A DNA stretch of 64,000 bases from Mesostigma viride (lineage: Eukaryota > Streptophyta > Mesostigmatophyceae > Mesostigmatales > Mesostigmataceae). Below, one piece after another: positions 1 to 10,585 of this stretch (positions are counted from its first letter, which is position 1; the number at the start of each line of letters is the position of its first letter). The translations under genes were made by a program, and so were the position numbers. The notes under the pieces are model-generated. The model was not told where the DNA came from. It saw nothing but the letters and a program-made list of their open reading frames with translations, and did not search any database. The stretch is from assembly GCA_009746045.1 (NCBI GenBank), contig RPFO01000645.1, positions 174,685 through 238,684 on the forward strand, read 5' to 3'.

Positions 1-283
1 GCCCGGAACTGAACAGTCACTGCAAATGTCGAGTATTTATTGCTCCACCCCCACAAAAAAGCGTTCCGGACCTGTTCGAAGCGAAGAGCACTGACAGGGA
101 TCGGACCCGAGCCAGATATGTGTGCGGACCATGATGGCTGGCCTCCCTCACTCCGCAACCTCACTCTGGACGCAGGTTCGAATCCTGTCAGTGCTATTCG
201 CTTCGAACAGTTCCGGAACGCTTTTTTGGGGGGGTGGAGCAATAGATTTTCGACGTGTGTAGTGACTGTTCAGTTCCCGACTC
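1..283. repeat. Foldback element with ~96-bp inverted arms and an internal B-box-like motif
   Basis: Bases 3-98 and 186-281 are near-perfect reverse complements with a few substitutions, around an ~87-bp centre. Both arms contain a run of A or T next to a CCACCCCC tract and a GTTCCGGA motif. The centre ends in GGTTCGAATCC (173-183), an exact match to the RNA polymerase III B-box consensus, inside a T-arm-like hairpin. This looks like a foldback or long-TIR MITE that may contain tRNA-derived sequence. A full cloverleaf could not be drawn, so it is not called a tRNA gene. The left end lies at the window edge, so target-site duplications cannot be checked. Confidence 0.75.
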
Positions 284-689
284 ACATTTGCCGGGCACTG
301 GCGTCATTCCGCGGCGATCTATCATTTTTTGTCAGGTAGTCAGCATGCGGGCGAATATTTTTTTTTTGAGACTATATCTTTCTGATCTATTCTGTACAGC
401 TGCCGGAACGTCCCGCGGGTGCAACCTAGGACCGTTACTGGACACGGCAAAAATTTAAAATTTTTCAGGTTGGACCAGTCGTTTCACATTATTCGTCGTA
501 CGTACGCACATATCCTCCACGCATGCCATGTCGACGCTGCACTGACACACACCAGGGACTTTGGAAGGTGCCGTAAGAATTGTCTTGCGAAATGAAAGCT
601 TAGCCGTATGCACTGTTCTGAAAAAATCTGATTTGTAAAAATGGAGAAAAAAAAAAAAAAAGGGAAAAAAACTAAAAAAAAGGAACCCT

Positions 690-1005
690 GAAAAAGGACA
701 TGCCGCAAAAAGGATTCGACACGGCGACTGCCGGTCTCATCCAGGTATTGGAGTAGGGTGTAGATCCCCACCGGGGGTGTAGATCCCCCTGCTATTCGCT
801 CGAACAGTTCTGGATGTACCATCCTACATGCTATTGTACAATATATAGTGGTAACGGAGAATAAAAAATGAAGAGACGACAAAAATGCCTTTGCACCAAT
901 AGGAGTCGACACTGCGTGTTCAGACTCCAAGTATTCGGGCACCCACACCTGCCGGGGGAGTACATTGTAATGCTATTCACTAGAACAGTTCCGGATGTAG
1001 CGTTA
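690..1005 (+). repeat. Two diverged copies of a ~130-bp unit related to the foldback arm
   Basis: Segments ~690-825 and ~880-1005 share the same order: an A-rich run, a GTCGACAC-like box, a bracketed middle part, then GCTATTCRCT(C/A)GAACAGTTC-type sequence. That last motif also occurs at ~190-218 in the foldback arm. The copies are strongly diverged. No coding potential is apparent. Confidence 0.4.
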
Positions 1006-2666
1006 GTGATGATGTTGTACAATATATTCCAATCACGTTTGTCAGAGTGTGCGTTTTTCCGACATGTAGGGCAGGTTGTACAACATTCTGTGCGCCAACC
1101 ATGTGTACTACATGTATCGATTAGTATCACTACATGTATATTCCATCATGATCGCAGGATTAGTAACTACTGGGCTACAAATAGGCGCGAGATGGGAAGC
1201 GGCGCGGCGCGAATGCCAGTAGACATTTCCGCGATATTTTTAGGTCTGCTGCTAGAGCTAGACGTGCTCTACGCCCTGATACCGGACATCACTATGTTTC
1301 GACCAAGACTACAGGGACTAATTAACGGTTACAGTACAGGGGGTACCCAGGTCCACCGGGACGAAAGTGAATGTAAAATAATTACGAACATGCATATTCG
1401 AGGCTATGGCGGTGCAGAAAACTGATTGGTGTAGGAGCATCGATGCATGGATTCGTTCCAAATTTTGTAGGCATTATTTGTGCGTTGTAAAGATGCTGTA
1501 GCCGCAGTCGCGCAACATTTACTGAGGTGCGCAATCATCTCGGTCTGGGTTTTACTGCGTCAACGCGTGTTTATTGTGACGGGAGTGACAATGAAGCTAG
1601 CACTTGTTATCGGCGGCTTTATAATTGAATATTTCGCATCGAGTAAATTTGTTACGATGTATTTCGAATATTTCATTAGTGTCGTGGGCCAGGAAAGTCT
1701 TGACGCATCGGCCCTGTCGTCAGCTTGCTAGCTGTCCTTGAGCCTTTTTTTTGCGGTTTCGACCTGGCGTAGTTTAGTGTCCCTGCGGTTACCGTCGACA
1801 AGATAAAGTCGTCGTATCACTCGGTAAGTAATCTCGGACTCATTGTTGAAGGTTTGGGATGTCAAATTTGCTTCGTTAGTACTTTTCTGTAATTGTTTGT
1901 GGTGGTGGTTGCGCACAGCCATTACGGTCAGATTTTCATCAGTTTTGTGCATGATTGGCTGCGTCTGCACCAAATATACTAGAATAATGATTGATGTTAC
2001 ATGTAAATAAGTTCTATATGGTATCATGATGGTTTCTATAGCCTAAATCCTTAAGAATAGATGGTATCCTGGCCTGTTTTTGGTTAGCCTTTTAGCTTTG
2101 TTAGTATGGCTGTTGTGCAGTCACCCCATCTGTCTTCATGTAACACCTGTGGAGGTCCCAGTGCCCTGCTTGCATTCAAAAGAAGGTCCATGAGTTGTCT
2201 CTGTGTCATTTCATCTCAGGCAAGCATATGGAGGTCATTTTTTATGTTGTGGATGCATGGGCTACGTAGCCCCTTGCACACGTGCATTTGGGCCTTGGCA
2301 CAGTGGTATACCTGCTAGTAGAGCTTGGTAGCCACCACATGGTGACGTTTTCTTTAGAACAACATGAAGCATAGTTTAAGCTGTGTGTTAGTGATCATTT
2401 TGAGCATTACCCGGCCATTCAAAAGCACCATTGTGCACGCCTCATACCATTGTAATGCCACTTAGTGCCGCATGTCGCCCCGTAGCCAGCTAACAGCTGA
2501 AATGATGAAGCCCAGCATATAAGGAGCTCCAGTTAGCATTTCCAATGATCTAGGCTTACTTTTACTTATTTAGTCTAGCACTGACATGTGAGAAAAACTG
2601 TGCATGGCTACCTATGTTTAATCGCTGTTATGGATGTTCTGTATGCTGGAATTGATGAAATAATGC
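1006..2666. other. No gene recognised
   Basis: Moderately AT-rich sequence. The longest open frames (for example 868-1425) show no recognisable domain, and their codon use does not resemble the GC-rich host genes further right. No repeat shared with the rest of the window was seen apart from the foldback-related unit at its left edge. Confidence 0.5.
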
Positions 2667-3294
2667 ATCCATTTCTGGCCTTGCCTTGCTTTGCATGCAT
2701 CACCACAAAACATCAAATTTATTACAATATGTGTGCTAGCTCTATACGGTGGAATAACACAGACATGTCTACCAGATGGCAACACGGCCATCTGTATGCT
2801 AGGGTGAGCACACTATGTGAATGTGCAGGGCCAGCCCACAGCAGCTGTGCCCCTGCTCTACCCCCTTTTGCCAGGGTGGGCGGGTGGGAGGCAAAAGAAA
2901 ACAACCTGCTTCCCTAGAATGGAAGCCCACCCTTTATAGCAAACACCTCTCCAGCCAACCCCTACCTGGGTGGCTGGGGTACGGGTGCCAGCACAAAAAA
3001 ATATTTTTTCTAAAATTATTTTTTCTTTTGGTGCTATACGGCGTTGCATTCTCCGCTCAGCAGGTTAGTCATAGATAAAATGAGCATAGCTCACCAAATC
3101 CATTTCTGGCCTTGCCTTGCTTTGCATGCATCACCACAAAACATCAAATTTATTACAATATGTGTGCTAGCTCTATACGGTGGAATAACACAGACATGTC
3201 TACCAGATGGCAACACGGCCATCTGTATGCTAGGGTGAGCACACTATGTGAATGTGCAGGGCCAGCCCACAGCAGCTGTGCCCCTGCTCTACCC
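2667..3294 (-). repeat. B2-A2-B1 repeat block of the PAT-like element
   Basis: The 197-bp B repeat occurs at 2667-2863 and 3098-3294. Between them lie 25 unique bp and then the second copy of the 211-bp A repeat (2889-3099). A2 and B1 share two bases. In related elements this internal junction serves as template to complete the ends of the circular DNA intermediate. Confidence 0.92.
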
Positions 3295-3489
3295 ACATCT
3301 CCTTACATGGCTAACAGCCGAAAATACGTAGGACATGCAAAAAAGAAAACTTAAACTACCTAGCTATGGGGGTACTTTGTCCCAACCCAGGTTCACCCTC
3401 GGGTTAGTTAAACCATTTCCCCCCTGACCTCCCACACAAGGGTGAGGTCAGTTGATAGCTAAAAGACGAGAGGTAAAAACAGGAGGACG

Positions 3490-6183
3490 TCAAAACTCGA
3501 CGCCACCGAAGTGGCGCCGGAAAGCCGCTGGGTCAAAACCCAGGGCCTGAGCCCAGAGGGCGGGTGGGATGTCGCGCCCCAGGAGGCTGCGGTGGAGGCC
3601 AATGTAGCGCGTGACCGAGAGGGCCGAAGCCCACCGGCCGCGCAGCTGGATGGCCTCCGGCGACTCGCCAGCGATGGCGTCGTGCGTCGCCCCCCCATGC
3701 CGGAGGCTGTGAAAAGAAAACATCCCTGGGATGCTCATGCGGGCCTGCACAGCCTCCCACTGCTGCCTAGCCTGGCTGTACGTTAAGCCTCGAAAGAGGA
3801 GTGCATCCGGGGGCTGGCCAGCCGTCAGACGTCGCAGGAGCCACAAAGAAAGTGGATCCCGGACGAGGACGTGCTGGGCCGCCCCCTGCGCAGTTTTGGG
3901 GTTGCGCAGCACAAGGGCACCGACCATGGGCCCTGGCTCGAGAAGGGGGTGGCCGGGATGAGCCACATCCCGAACCCGCAGCCCTAGCGCCTCGCTAATG
4001 CGTAAATACTGCTGGAAAGCAATAATAATCAACGCACTCAAATGCACCTGTCGACGTGAAACTAGCAACAGGGCAGTGAAATAGCAAAGGCGCCAGGGCA
4101 TAGGCGGAGGGCTGACAGCCGGAACAAGCCGCTGCCAACCTGCTAGCAGGCGGTCCGCCAGTACCCAATTCCGAACAATGTCGGGGTAGTACAGGTGCAG
4201 ACAGGCCTTGGCATGCTGGCATAAGGTACGCCCCCGCCCGCCTCTGGCATGGTAGACAGCAGAAATCCACTCACAGAAAATGGCTTCGGCGTCAGCTGGG
4301 TCGACAGGGCCAGGTGGCGCCCACGCCACGTAGACAGCCGCCGCACGTCGGTACGCTGGCAAGGTAGACACAGGGTTGACTGTGCCCTCCAAAAGTGCCA
4401 AGTCCCGAGGGCGTCGCGCCCCCTCAGGCCCAGGGTTGGGATGCACGTCACCACACCGGGTCAAGTCAGGAACCCAAGCGCCACGCCGACTGGCCTTGTC
4501 AGCTGGGTTGTGGTCGGTAGCCACCCAGACCCAGTGGCTCTGCATGTCGCCAGCCAGTGACAGAGCGCAGTAGCGTCGAACCAGCTGGTTGAGACGGTAG
4601 GAAGACGACCGCCCTCTGACAAACGCCCCCACCACAGCACTGGAGTCTACGAGCCGGACGACTCGCTTACCCCGACACGCCTTGGTCCGGCACGACCACT
4701 CGACCCCCTGTGTCGCAGCAATCGCCTCCTTGACGTTGATGTGGTTAGGCTGCCCCCGCCACCGGTAGGACAGTGCCGTACGCCAGTGGCCACTATCCAG
4801 CAGGCTGTAGTCCCCCTCCTCCATGCGCTCCAGGTCCCAGTCCTCCCCAGACGTTAAAGCTGTCGTCCGCCACCCCCGCGCTTCGCGCCGGGTCGCCAGC
4901 CGGGCACAATCGGCCCCAGGCAGGTCCCTGTAGACCACCCCACCGCCGGAGCCGCTCGCATCACTTGCGACGACCCGGTCAGAAAGGGGCCGGGCCCTGG
5001 CCGCCCTCAAAAAGGGGGCCAGGTCGATCGCCGCCTGAAGCTCCTGGCGGGCCCCCGCAGGGAGGCGCCAGCGGCGCCCAGGCAGGGAGGCATTCATGGC
5101 TGCTAGCAGCCGGTACGTCTCAGACCACACCGAAAGCATGGGGCGGCACAGCAGATGCATCCACACCCACTTCCCAAGCACAGAACTAAGTTCGCGGTAG
5201 TATGTAAACCCGCGATCTAAGATTCTATGAGTAGCGGCGATAACTGCCACCACACGCTCAGGAACAGGCACCACGTCACCATCCCTTTGGTGAATGACCC
5301 CCACCGCCTGCACACCAGTCTGCTCTGCTGTCGCCCGTACCACCTTGTCAGACTTCTGCACCAGCCCAACAGCGGCGTAGGCAGCCTGAACACGATCTAG
5401 CTGCTGATTCACCCCATCCACCGACGCACAGTGGGTGAAATGGAGATCATCGATCGTCACAGCATGCATACCTTCCAGATCCTGCCGAGATTCGAAGCAC
5501 GGCGAGGGCGCCAAGGGCGCAGCAGGGTCCTCCTCCAGCCTCAGCCGGACGGTCTCCCCCGCCTCGTTGGCCTCCGCCACCAGGATCAGCGCGGACATGT
5601 TGATGCTCAGCCCACGACTAGCCTCCAACGGCGGCTTGGGGCCACAGCGGTACAACACAGACTGATGCACACACTGGGCCACGGCGACGGCCAGCTTGTT
5701 GCCCATTGGCCAGCACAACATCCACGGCCACACCTTCCGACGAGCCCCACTCAGGCCCACCAGATCCGACCACACCGGCATCCACGCACAGTACCGCCGC
5801 ATCCAAACTGGCAGGCGGAGTCTGTTGTAGTACGAATCCAAATCTGATACGCCCCCAAAAACATCCTCCCCAGCGCGCGTGGGCAAATCGCAAATCACGC
5901 CAAGGTGTGGTAAAAAAGCGGGCATAGGATCAGGTAGTGGCATGTTGCCACGCCGGTTGTCCACAATCAGCCGTATACGGCCGTCGGGCTTTCCGACCCC
6001 GAAAGTACCGTTCACCATAGGCGGCTCCTCCTCAAAAAATCCACCCAAAATCCCCCTCTCCACACACACCGTGCAAACCCGCGCGAACTCCTCCATGCTA
6101 CACCCCCGCGAGATCCGCATCGACTTCTGCAAGATCCGCTCTGCTGGGCTCAGCGTCCGTACCATCCTACTCTCATCATTCAA
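3490..6183 (-). CDS. PAT-like Pol: reverse transcriptase, RNase H, tyrosine recombinase
   Basis: An open frame of 897 codons, uninterrupted. The RT comes first, with GRIRLIVDNRRGN (~70) and the catalytic xxDD as AVTIDDLHF (~250). RNase H follows, with VVASDASGSGGG (first Asp), NVKEAIAATQG (Glu), RLVDSSAVV (Asp) and ATDHNPADKASR. The C-terminal tyrosine recombinase has an Arg in YLRISEALGLR (~745), HSLRHGG (His 825, Arg 828), LRGRW and the nucleophile Tyr 860 in SVTRYIG. This order and the R-H-R-Y residues define the DIRS group. The first in-frame ATG is codon 7, so the true start is open. No methyltransferase domain was recognised. All catalytic motifs seen are intact, so the copy may be functional. 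Confidence 0.92.
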   Translation of the reverse strand: MNDESRMVRTLSPAERILQKSMRISRGCSMEEFARVCTVCVERGILGGFFEEEPPMVNGTFGVGKPDGRIRLIVDNRRGNMPLPDPMPAFLPHLGVICDLPTRAGEDVFGGVSDLDSYYNRLRLPVWMRRYCAWMPVWSDLVGLSGARRKVWPWMLCWPMGNKLAVAVAQCVHQSVLYRCGPKPPLEASRGLSINMSALILVAEANEAGETVRLRLEEDPAAPLAPSPCFESRQDLEGMHAVTIDDLHFTHCASVDGVNQQLDRVQAAYAAVGLVQKSDKVVRATAEQTGVQAVGVIHQRDGDVVPVPERVVAVIAATHRILDRGFTYYRELSSVLGKWVWMHLLCRPMLSVWSETYRLLAAMNASLPGRRWRLPAGARQELQAAIDLAPFLRAARARPLSDRVVASDASGSGGGVVYRDLPGADCARLATRREARGWRTTALTSGEDWDLERMEEGDYSLLDSGHWRTALSYRWRGQPNHINVKEAIAATQGVEWSCRTKACRGKRVVRLVDSSAVVGAFVRGRSSSYRLNQLVRRYCALSLAGDMQSHWVWVATDHNPADKASRRGAWVPDLTRCGDVHPNPGPEGARRPRDLALLEGTVNPVSTLPAYRRAAAVYVAWAPPGPVDPADAEAIFCEWISAVYHARGGRGRTLCQHAKACLHLYYPDIVRNWVLADRLLAGWQRLVPAVSPPPMPWRLCYFTALLLVSRRQVHLSALIIIAFQQYLRISEALGLRVRDVAHPGHPLLEPGPMVGALVLRNPKTAQGAAQHVLVRDPLSLWLLRRLTAGQPPDALLFRGLTYSQARQQWEAVQARMSIPGMFSFHSLRHGGATHDAIAGESPEAIQLRGRWASALSVTRYIGLHRSLLGRDIPPALWAQALGFDPAAFRRHFGGVEF

Positions 6184-6419
6184 AATTGCTCCCCAAGAGG
6201 GGGTAGTAAGTTCAGCACATCCACTTGGCCACCTTCCCCCGGACCAGGCAAAGCCAAGCGTGCGGCCACTAACGGTTCGTAAGGGGCTCCTTCAGCATAT
6301 TCACCCCCATCCACTACAGATCCTGCCATTGCCGCTACGGAACCACCGTTCCGGCGGACAAAGGACCTGCAAGCATCATCGATCCCATCTAGGGCCGCCT
6401 GCTGCAGAGGCCCGGGCAC
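6180..6419 (-). CDS. N-terminal segment of the PAT-like Pol, in a separate frame
   Basis: A 79-residue open frame ending EGGQVDVLNLLPPLGEQF. Its TGA stop lies directly at the beginning of the long Pol frame (6183). The acidic, Pro-rich sequence looks like the linker before a DIRS-type reverse transcriptase. It may be the true N terminus of Pol separated by one frame change, or a short ORF coupled to Pol by reinitiation. A long G run at ~6450-6460 upstream leaves the link to the Gag-like frame uncertain. Confidence 0.5.
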   Translation of the reverse strand: MPGPLQQAALDGIDDACRSFVRRNGGSVAAMAGSVVDGGEYAEGAPYEPLVAARLALPGPGEGGQVDVLNLLPPLGEQF

Positions 6420-6615
6420 ACGGGCTGAATCTACAGCAGGCGGGTCTCGCCCCCCCCCCCCATCCAGTTTAACGCCCTAACCGTCTGACAGGCTAGTGTG
6501 CGAGCATTAAAAGCCCGACTCATCCTATCGCGCCTACGGCCTGAGCGTACCTGCTGCCACCAGTCACGAGGTGGCAGGGGTGCTGGAAGAGGTAGTGGAA
6601 GAAGGCACCGCTCCC

Positions 6616-7719
6616 TCACTTGTTGTTGTTGGACGGGCCGCCCTGCCCCTTCTTGCCGGGACCCTGCTCCAGCTTGTGCTGCAGCTTCCCCATGCTCATC
6701 GCCGCCCGCACCGCCGGAGACGCCAGCATTGCTCCACCCTCCTGGAATGGCAGCATTGCCGACGGCGTCCCCTTCCAACCCGTCGACCCCACATCCACCA
6801 GCTGGCATGCCGTGATCAGCTTTGCCAGGTACTCGGCTGCTGCCAGCTCCAGAATTACTTCGGAGCGTGGCGTGGCCCAGTAGCCAAATTCTGTCACCAT
6901 CGTGTCCAGAATTCCTGCCATCTGCAGGAGCAGCATCCGCCTCTCCCCGCTGGCTGAGCTGCCGTGCATCGTCAGCATTAACGATGCACGGATGGACTTC
7001 CCCCCCACGCTCTCCGCGTAGTCCAGCATTCCTGGCAGCACCGCCTCCAGCATGTTGCTCACCAGCACCGGCACTGCATGCCCACTCAGCGCCACCCCCT
7101 TCGTGCGCGCCAGTCTGCCAGCAGCCGTCGCTGCGGCTGGGCTTGCAGCTGCTGGAGTCTTTGCCTGGTCCAGCAGCTTCGACATAGCCGATATTAGGTC
7201 GCCAATATCTCCGCCAGTGCGGGCGTTGCCCGGCCGGGATGGAAGCCCTCCAGCTGGCGTTGCATAGCCCGTCTCGGTCCCCAGCAGCCGACCTAGGTTT
7301 CGGTCCAGGTCCGCCACAGCCTGGTCGATCGCCCCAGGAGCGCCATCGTCCTCCCCAGCGCCCGCTCCACCATGCCCCGCCCCTCCGCTTCCACCTGCCG
7401 AAGGGGGAACACCCCCCGTTCCCACCGCACCTGCTGACACTGGTGGGTCCGGCTCTGCAATAGCCTCCCCCAGTTGCGCTGCTAGCACATCGGCCAGGGC
7501 CTCCTCCCCATCCCAGTCGCTGACAAACCCCCGTTCCTCCAGGACGTCCATGACGTTCTTGGCACGCCCCGGAGTGAGCTTCTGGATCCGCTCTAGCCAG
7601 TTCCCCTCCCCTAGGATCTTCTGAACCGCAGTGGCGGCCTCCTTTGGGGTGCATCCCTCCTTGGCTGCTTGCTTGAGTTTCGCTAGGAAATTCCGGTCTG
7701 GGGCTGTCACTGTGGACAT
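6616..7719 (-). CDS. Gag-like protein of the PAT-like element
   Basis: A 367-residue protein and the first coding region inside the element, in the position of Gag. It begins with a basic and acidic helical segment (MSTVTAPDRNFLAKLKQAAK), followed by a Gly/Ala/Pro-rich linker and a C-terminal helical half, and ends Gly/Asn/Lys-rich. No CCHC zinc knuckle is present, as is usual for DIRS-order Gag proteins. It presumably coats the element RNA. Assignment rests on position and composition, not on a recognised motif. A long overlapping frame over 6431-7948 that enters the A repeat is treated as non-coding. Confidence 0.7.
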   Translation of the reverse strand: MSTVTAPDRNFLAKLKQAAKEGCTPKEAATAVQKILGEGNWLERIQKLTPGRAKNVMDVLEERGFVSDWDGEEALADVLAAQLGEAIAEPDPPVSAGAVGTGGVPPSAGGSGGAGHGGAGAGEDDGAPGAIDQAVADLDRNLGRLLGTETGYATPAGGLPSRPGNARTGGDIGDLISAMSKLLDQAKTPAAASPAAATAAGRLARTKGVALSGHAVPVLVSNMLEAVLPGMLDYAESVGGKSIRASLMLTMHGSSASGERRMLLLQMAGILDTMVTEFGYWATPRSEVILELAAAEYLAKLITACQLVDVGSTGWKGTPSAMLPFQEGGAMLASPAVRAAMSMGKLQHKLEQGPGKKGQGGPSNNNK

Positions 7720-7787
7720 GGTAGGTTATACTGCTTGATGTGTTATCTTGCGTTTTGTTTTTTGTGTTGTGGTCACGTGAGGTTCTC

Positions 7788-7998
7788 AGGCAAAAGAAAA
7801 CAACCTGCTTCCCTAGAATGGAAGCCCACCCTTTATAGCAAACACCTCTCCAGCCAACCCCTACCTGGGTGGCTGGGGTACGGGTGCCAGCACAAAAAAA
7901 TATTTTTTCTAAAATTATTTTTTCTTTTGGTGCTATACGGCGTTGCATTCTCCGCTCAGCAGGTTAGTCATAGATAAAATGAGCATAGCTCACCAAAT
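7788..7998 (-). repeat. A1 terminal repeat (5' end) of the PAT-like element
   Basis: A 211-bp copy of 2889-3099, forming the upstream end of the minus-strand element. It includes an A/T-rich stretch (AAAAAAATATTTTTTC) and ends at the AT dinucleotide that also borders the element at 2667. It lies ~70 bp upstream of the Gag-like start at 7719 and probably holds the promoter. Confidence 0.9.
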
Positions 7999-8044
7999 GT
8001 TTGATCATTTATGATGTTTTATGATGCTACGGACTGAGGCGCCT

Positions 8045-9955
8045 GCCTTGTAATGCCATCCAGGTACGTACACGGGCAATGATGACACCATGGGAGCCTG
8101 AATCCTCATCATTTTGTTTATGAGACATCCATGTACGTAGGCCAGCCATGATGACACCAATGGAGCCTGAATCCTCATCATTAATTACATACATGCCATC
8201 CATGTACGTAGGCCAGCCATGATGACACCATGGGAGCCTGAATCCTCATCATTTACTATTCCTTGACATCCATGTACGTAGGCCAGCCATGATGACCCCA
8301 ATGGAGCCTGAATCCTCATCATTTACTATTCCTTGACATCAATGTACGTAGGCCAGCCATGATGACCCCAATGGAGCCTGAATCCTCATCATTAATTACA
8401 TACATGCCATCCATGTACGTAGGCCAGCCATGATGACACCATGGTAGCCTGAATCCTCATCATTAATTACATAAATGCCATTCATGTACGTAGACGGGCC
8501 ATGATGACACCATGGGAGCCTGAATCCTCATCATTTTGTTTATGAGACATCCATGTACGTAGGCCAGCCATGATGACACCAATGGAGCCTGAATCCTCAT
8601 CATTAATTACATAAATGCCAACCATGTACGTAGGCCAGCCATGATGACACCATGGGAGCCTGAATCCTGATCATTTTGTTTATGAGACATCCATGTACGT
8701 AGGCCAGCCATGATGACACCAATGGAGCCTGAATCCTCATCATTAATTACATACATGCCATCCATGTACGTAGGCCAGCCATGATGACACCATGGGAGCC
8801 TGAATCCTCATCATTAATTACATAAATGCCATTCATGTACGTAGACGGGCCATGATGACACCATGGGAGCCTTAATCCTCATCATTAATTACATAAATGC
8901 CATTCATGTACGTAGACGGGCCATGATGACACCATGGGAGCCTCAATCCTCATCATTTTGTTTATGAGACATCCATGTACGTAGGCCAGCCATGATGACA
9001 CCAATGGAGCCTGAATCCTCATCATTAATTACATACATGCCATCCATGTACGTACACGGGCCATGATGACACCAATGGAGCCTGAATCCTCATCATTAAT
9101 TACATAAATGCCAACCATGTAGGTAGGCCAGCCATGATGACACCATGGGAGCCTGAATCCTCATCATTTATTACATACATGCCATCCATGTACGTAGACG
9201 GGCCATGATGACACCATGGGAGCCTGAATCCTGATCATTTTTTTTTCTTTGACATCCATGTACGTAGGCCAGCCATGATGACACCATGGGAGCCTGAATC
9301 CTCATCATTAATTTCATACATGCCAACAACACGTAGACGGGCCATAATGACACCACGGGAGCCTGAATCCTGATCATTTTTTTTCTTTGACATCCATGTA
9401 CGTAGGCCAGCCATGATGACACCATGGGAGCCTGAATCTAAGGTCATTTTGTTTATGAGACATCCATGTACGTAGGCCAGCCATGATGACACCAATGGAG
9501 CCTGAATCCTCATCATTAATTACATACATGCCATCCATGTACGTAGGCCAGCCATGATGACACCATGGGAGCCTGAATCCTCATCATTAATTACATAAAT
9601 GCCATTCATGTACGTAGACGGGCCATGATGACACCATGGGAGCCTGAATCCTCATCATTTTGTTTATGAGACATCCATGTACGTAGGCCAGCCATGATGA
9701 CACCAATGGAGCCTGAATCCTCATCATTAATTACATGTACATGCCATCCATGTACGTAGGCCAGCCATGATGACACCATGGGAGCCTGAATCCTCATCAT
9801 TTTTTTTCTGAGACATCCATGTACGTAGGCCAGCCATGATGACACCATGGGAGCCTGAATCCTCATCATTAATTACATACATGCCATCCATGTACGTAGA
9901 CAAGCCATGATGACCAAATGGGAGCCTGAATCCTCATCATTAGTTACATAAATGG
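8045..9955 (+). repeat. ~70-bp satellite, direct block (~27 units)
   Basis: Units recur every 69-71 bp, for example at 8081, 8150, 8221 and 8291. Each has a CATGTACGTAGGCCAGCC-type part, then ATGATGACACCATGGGAG and CCTGAATCCTCATCAT, then a short AT-rich spacer (ATTAATTACATA or TTTGTTTATGAGA). The 7-mers ATGATGA and TCATCAT bracket the core as an inverted pair in every unit. Spacer types are interleaved, pointing to higher-order amplification. Open frames inside it are periodic artefacts. Confidence 0.93.
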
Positions 9956-10315
9956 ATGGCATGTATGTAATTACATAATGATGAGGAATCAGGCTCCCAT
10001 GGTGTCATCATGGCCCGTCTACGTACATGGATGGCATTTATGTAATTAATGATGAGGATTCAGGCTCCCATGGTGTCATCATGGCCTGTCTACGTACATG
10101 GATGTCTCAGAAAAAAAATGATGAGGATTCAGGCTCCCATGGTGTCATCATGGCTGGCCTACGTACATGGATGTCAAGGAATAGTAAATGATGAGGATTC
10201 AGGCTCCCATGGTGTCATCATGGCCTGTCTACGTACATGGATGGCATGTATGTATTTAATGATGAGGATTCAGGCTCCCTTTGGGTCATCATGGCTGGCC
10301 TACACACATGGAGTC
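9956..10315 (-). repeat. ~70-bp satellite, inverted block (~5 units)
   Basis: The same satellite continues in reverse complement, for example AGGCTCCCATGGTGTCATCA repeated about every 70 bp. The junction near 9955 makes a head-to-head arrangement that could form a large cruciform. The last unit (10262-10310) is degenerate. The next ~270 bp hold no recognisable feature. Confidence 0.9.
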
Positions 10316-10585
10316 ATATTGATTCATGGAACAATGAGATACCATTCTTAATTGAAAATTGTTCTTGATACTTTCACATGCATGCCCGGAATCGTGAATT
10401 TGTGCGGGTTTCCATGATGACAATCCTCATTGAATTCTTGAGCACACAATATTGAGCAATTTAGGGGCACTTCGGCAATGTTGACCATTTTCATTCATGA
10501 TAAAATTAACATTTAATGCAATAAATACATATTCCACTCATTTTAATAAACCATGCAAAAACTTAACAAGCACGCTCAAGCTAGG

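Larger units (their letters stand above)
2667..7998 (-). mobile_element. PAT/Kangaroo-like tyrosine-recombinase retrotransposon with split direct repeats
   Basis: Read on the minus strand the element is A1 (7998-7788), coding region (7719-3490), B1 (3294-3098), A2 (3099-2889), B2 (2863-2667). The A copies are both 211 bp and appear identical, and the B copies are both 197 bp. This A1-ORFs-B1-A2-B2 order is the split-direct-repeat layout known for PAT, Kangaroo and Ngaro elements. They integrate as circles through a tyrosine recombinase, not with a DDE integrase. B1 and A2 overlap by the dinucleotide AT. The same AT bounds both outer ends, as expected for a circle junction. The coding part carries a Gag-like protein and RT-RNase H-tyrosine recombinase. 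Repeat identity suggests recent insertion. Confidence 0.92.

Noticed and set aside
88-198. tRNA gene at the left end
   Set aside because: A perfect B-box and complementary ends exist, but no A-box or anticodon arm could be placed and the stem belongs to the foldback arms.
868-1425. 185-codon plus-strand open frame
   Set aside because: No recognisable domain, AT-rich codon use unlike the host genes, and overlap with a repeat unit.
6431-7948. 505-codon minus-strand frame overlapping the Gag-like gene
   Set aside because: It begins inside the terminal A repeat and has a Gly/Arg/Ser/Trp-rich shadow composition. The overlapping 6616-7719 frame has a better protein composition and start.
9171-10351. 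Open frames with repeated MMRIQAPMVSSWLAYVHG-type peptides
   Set aside because: They are produced by the 70-bp satellite, occur on both strands with the array orientation, and break wherever the unit length changes.
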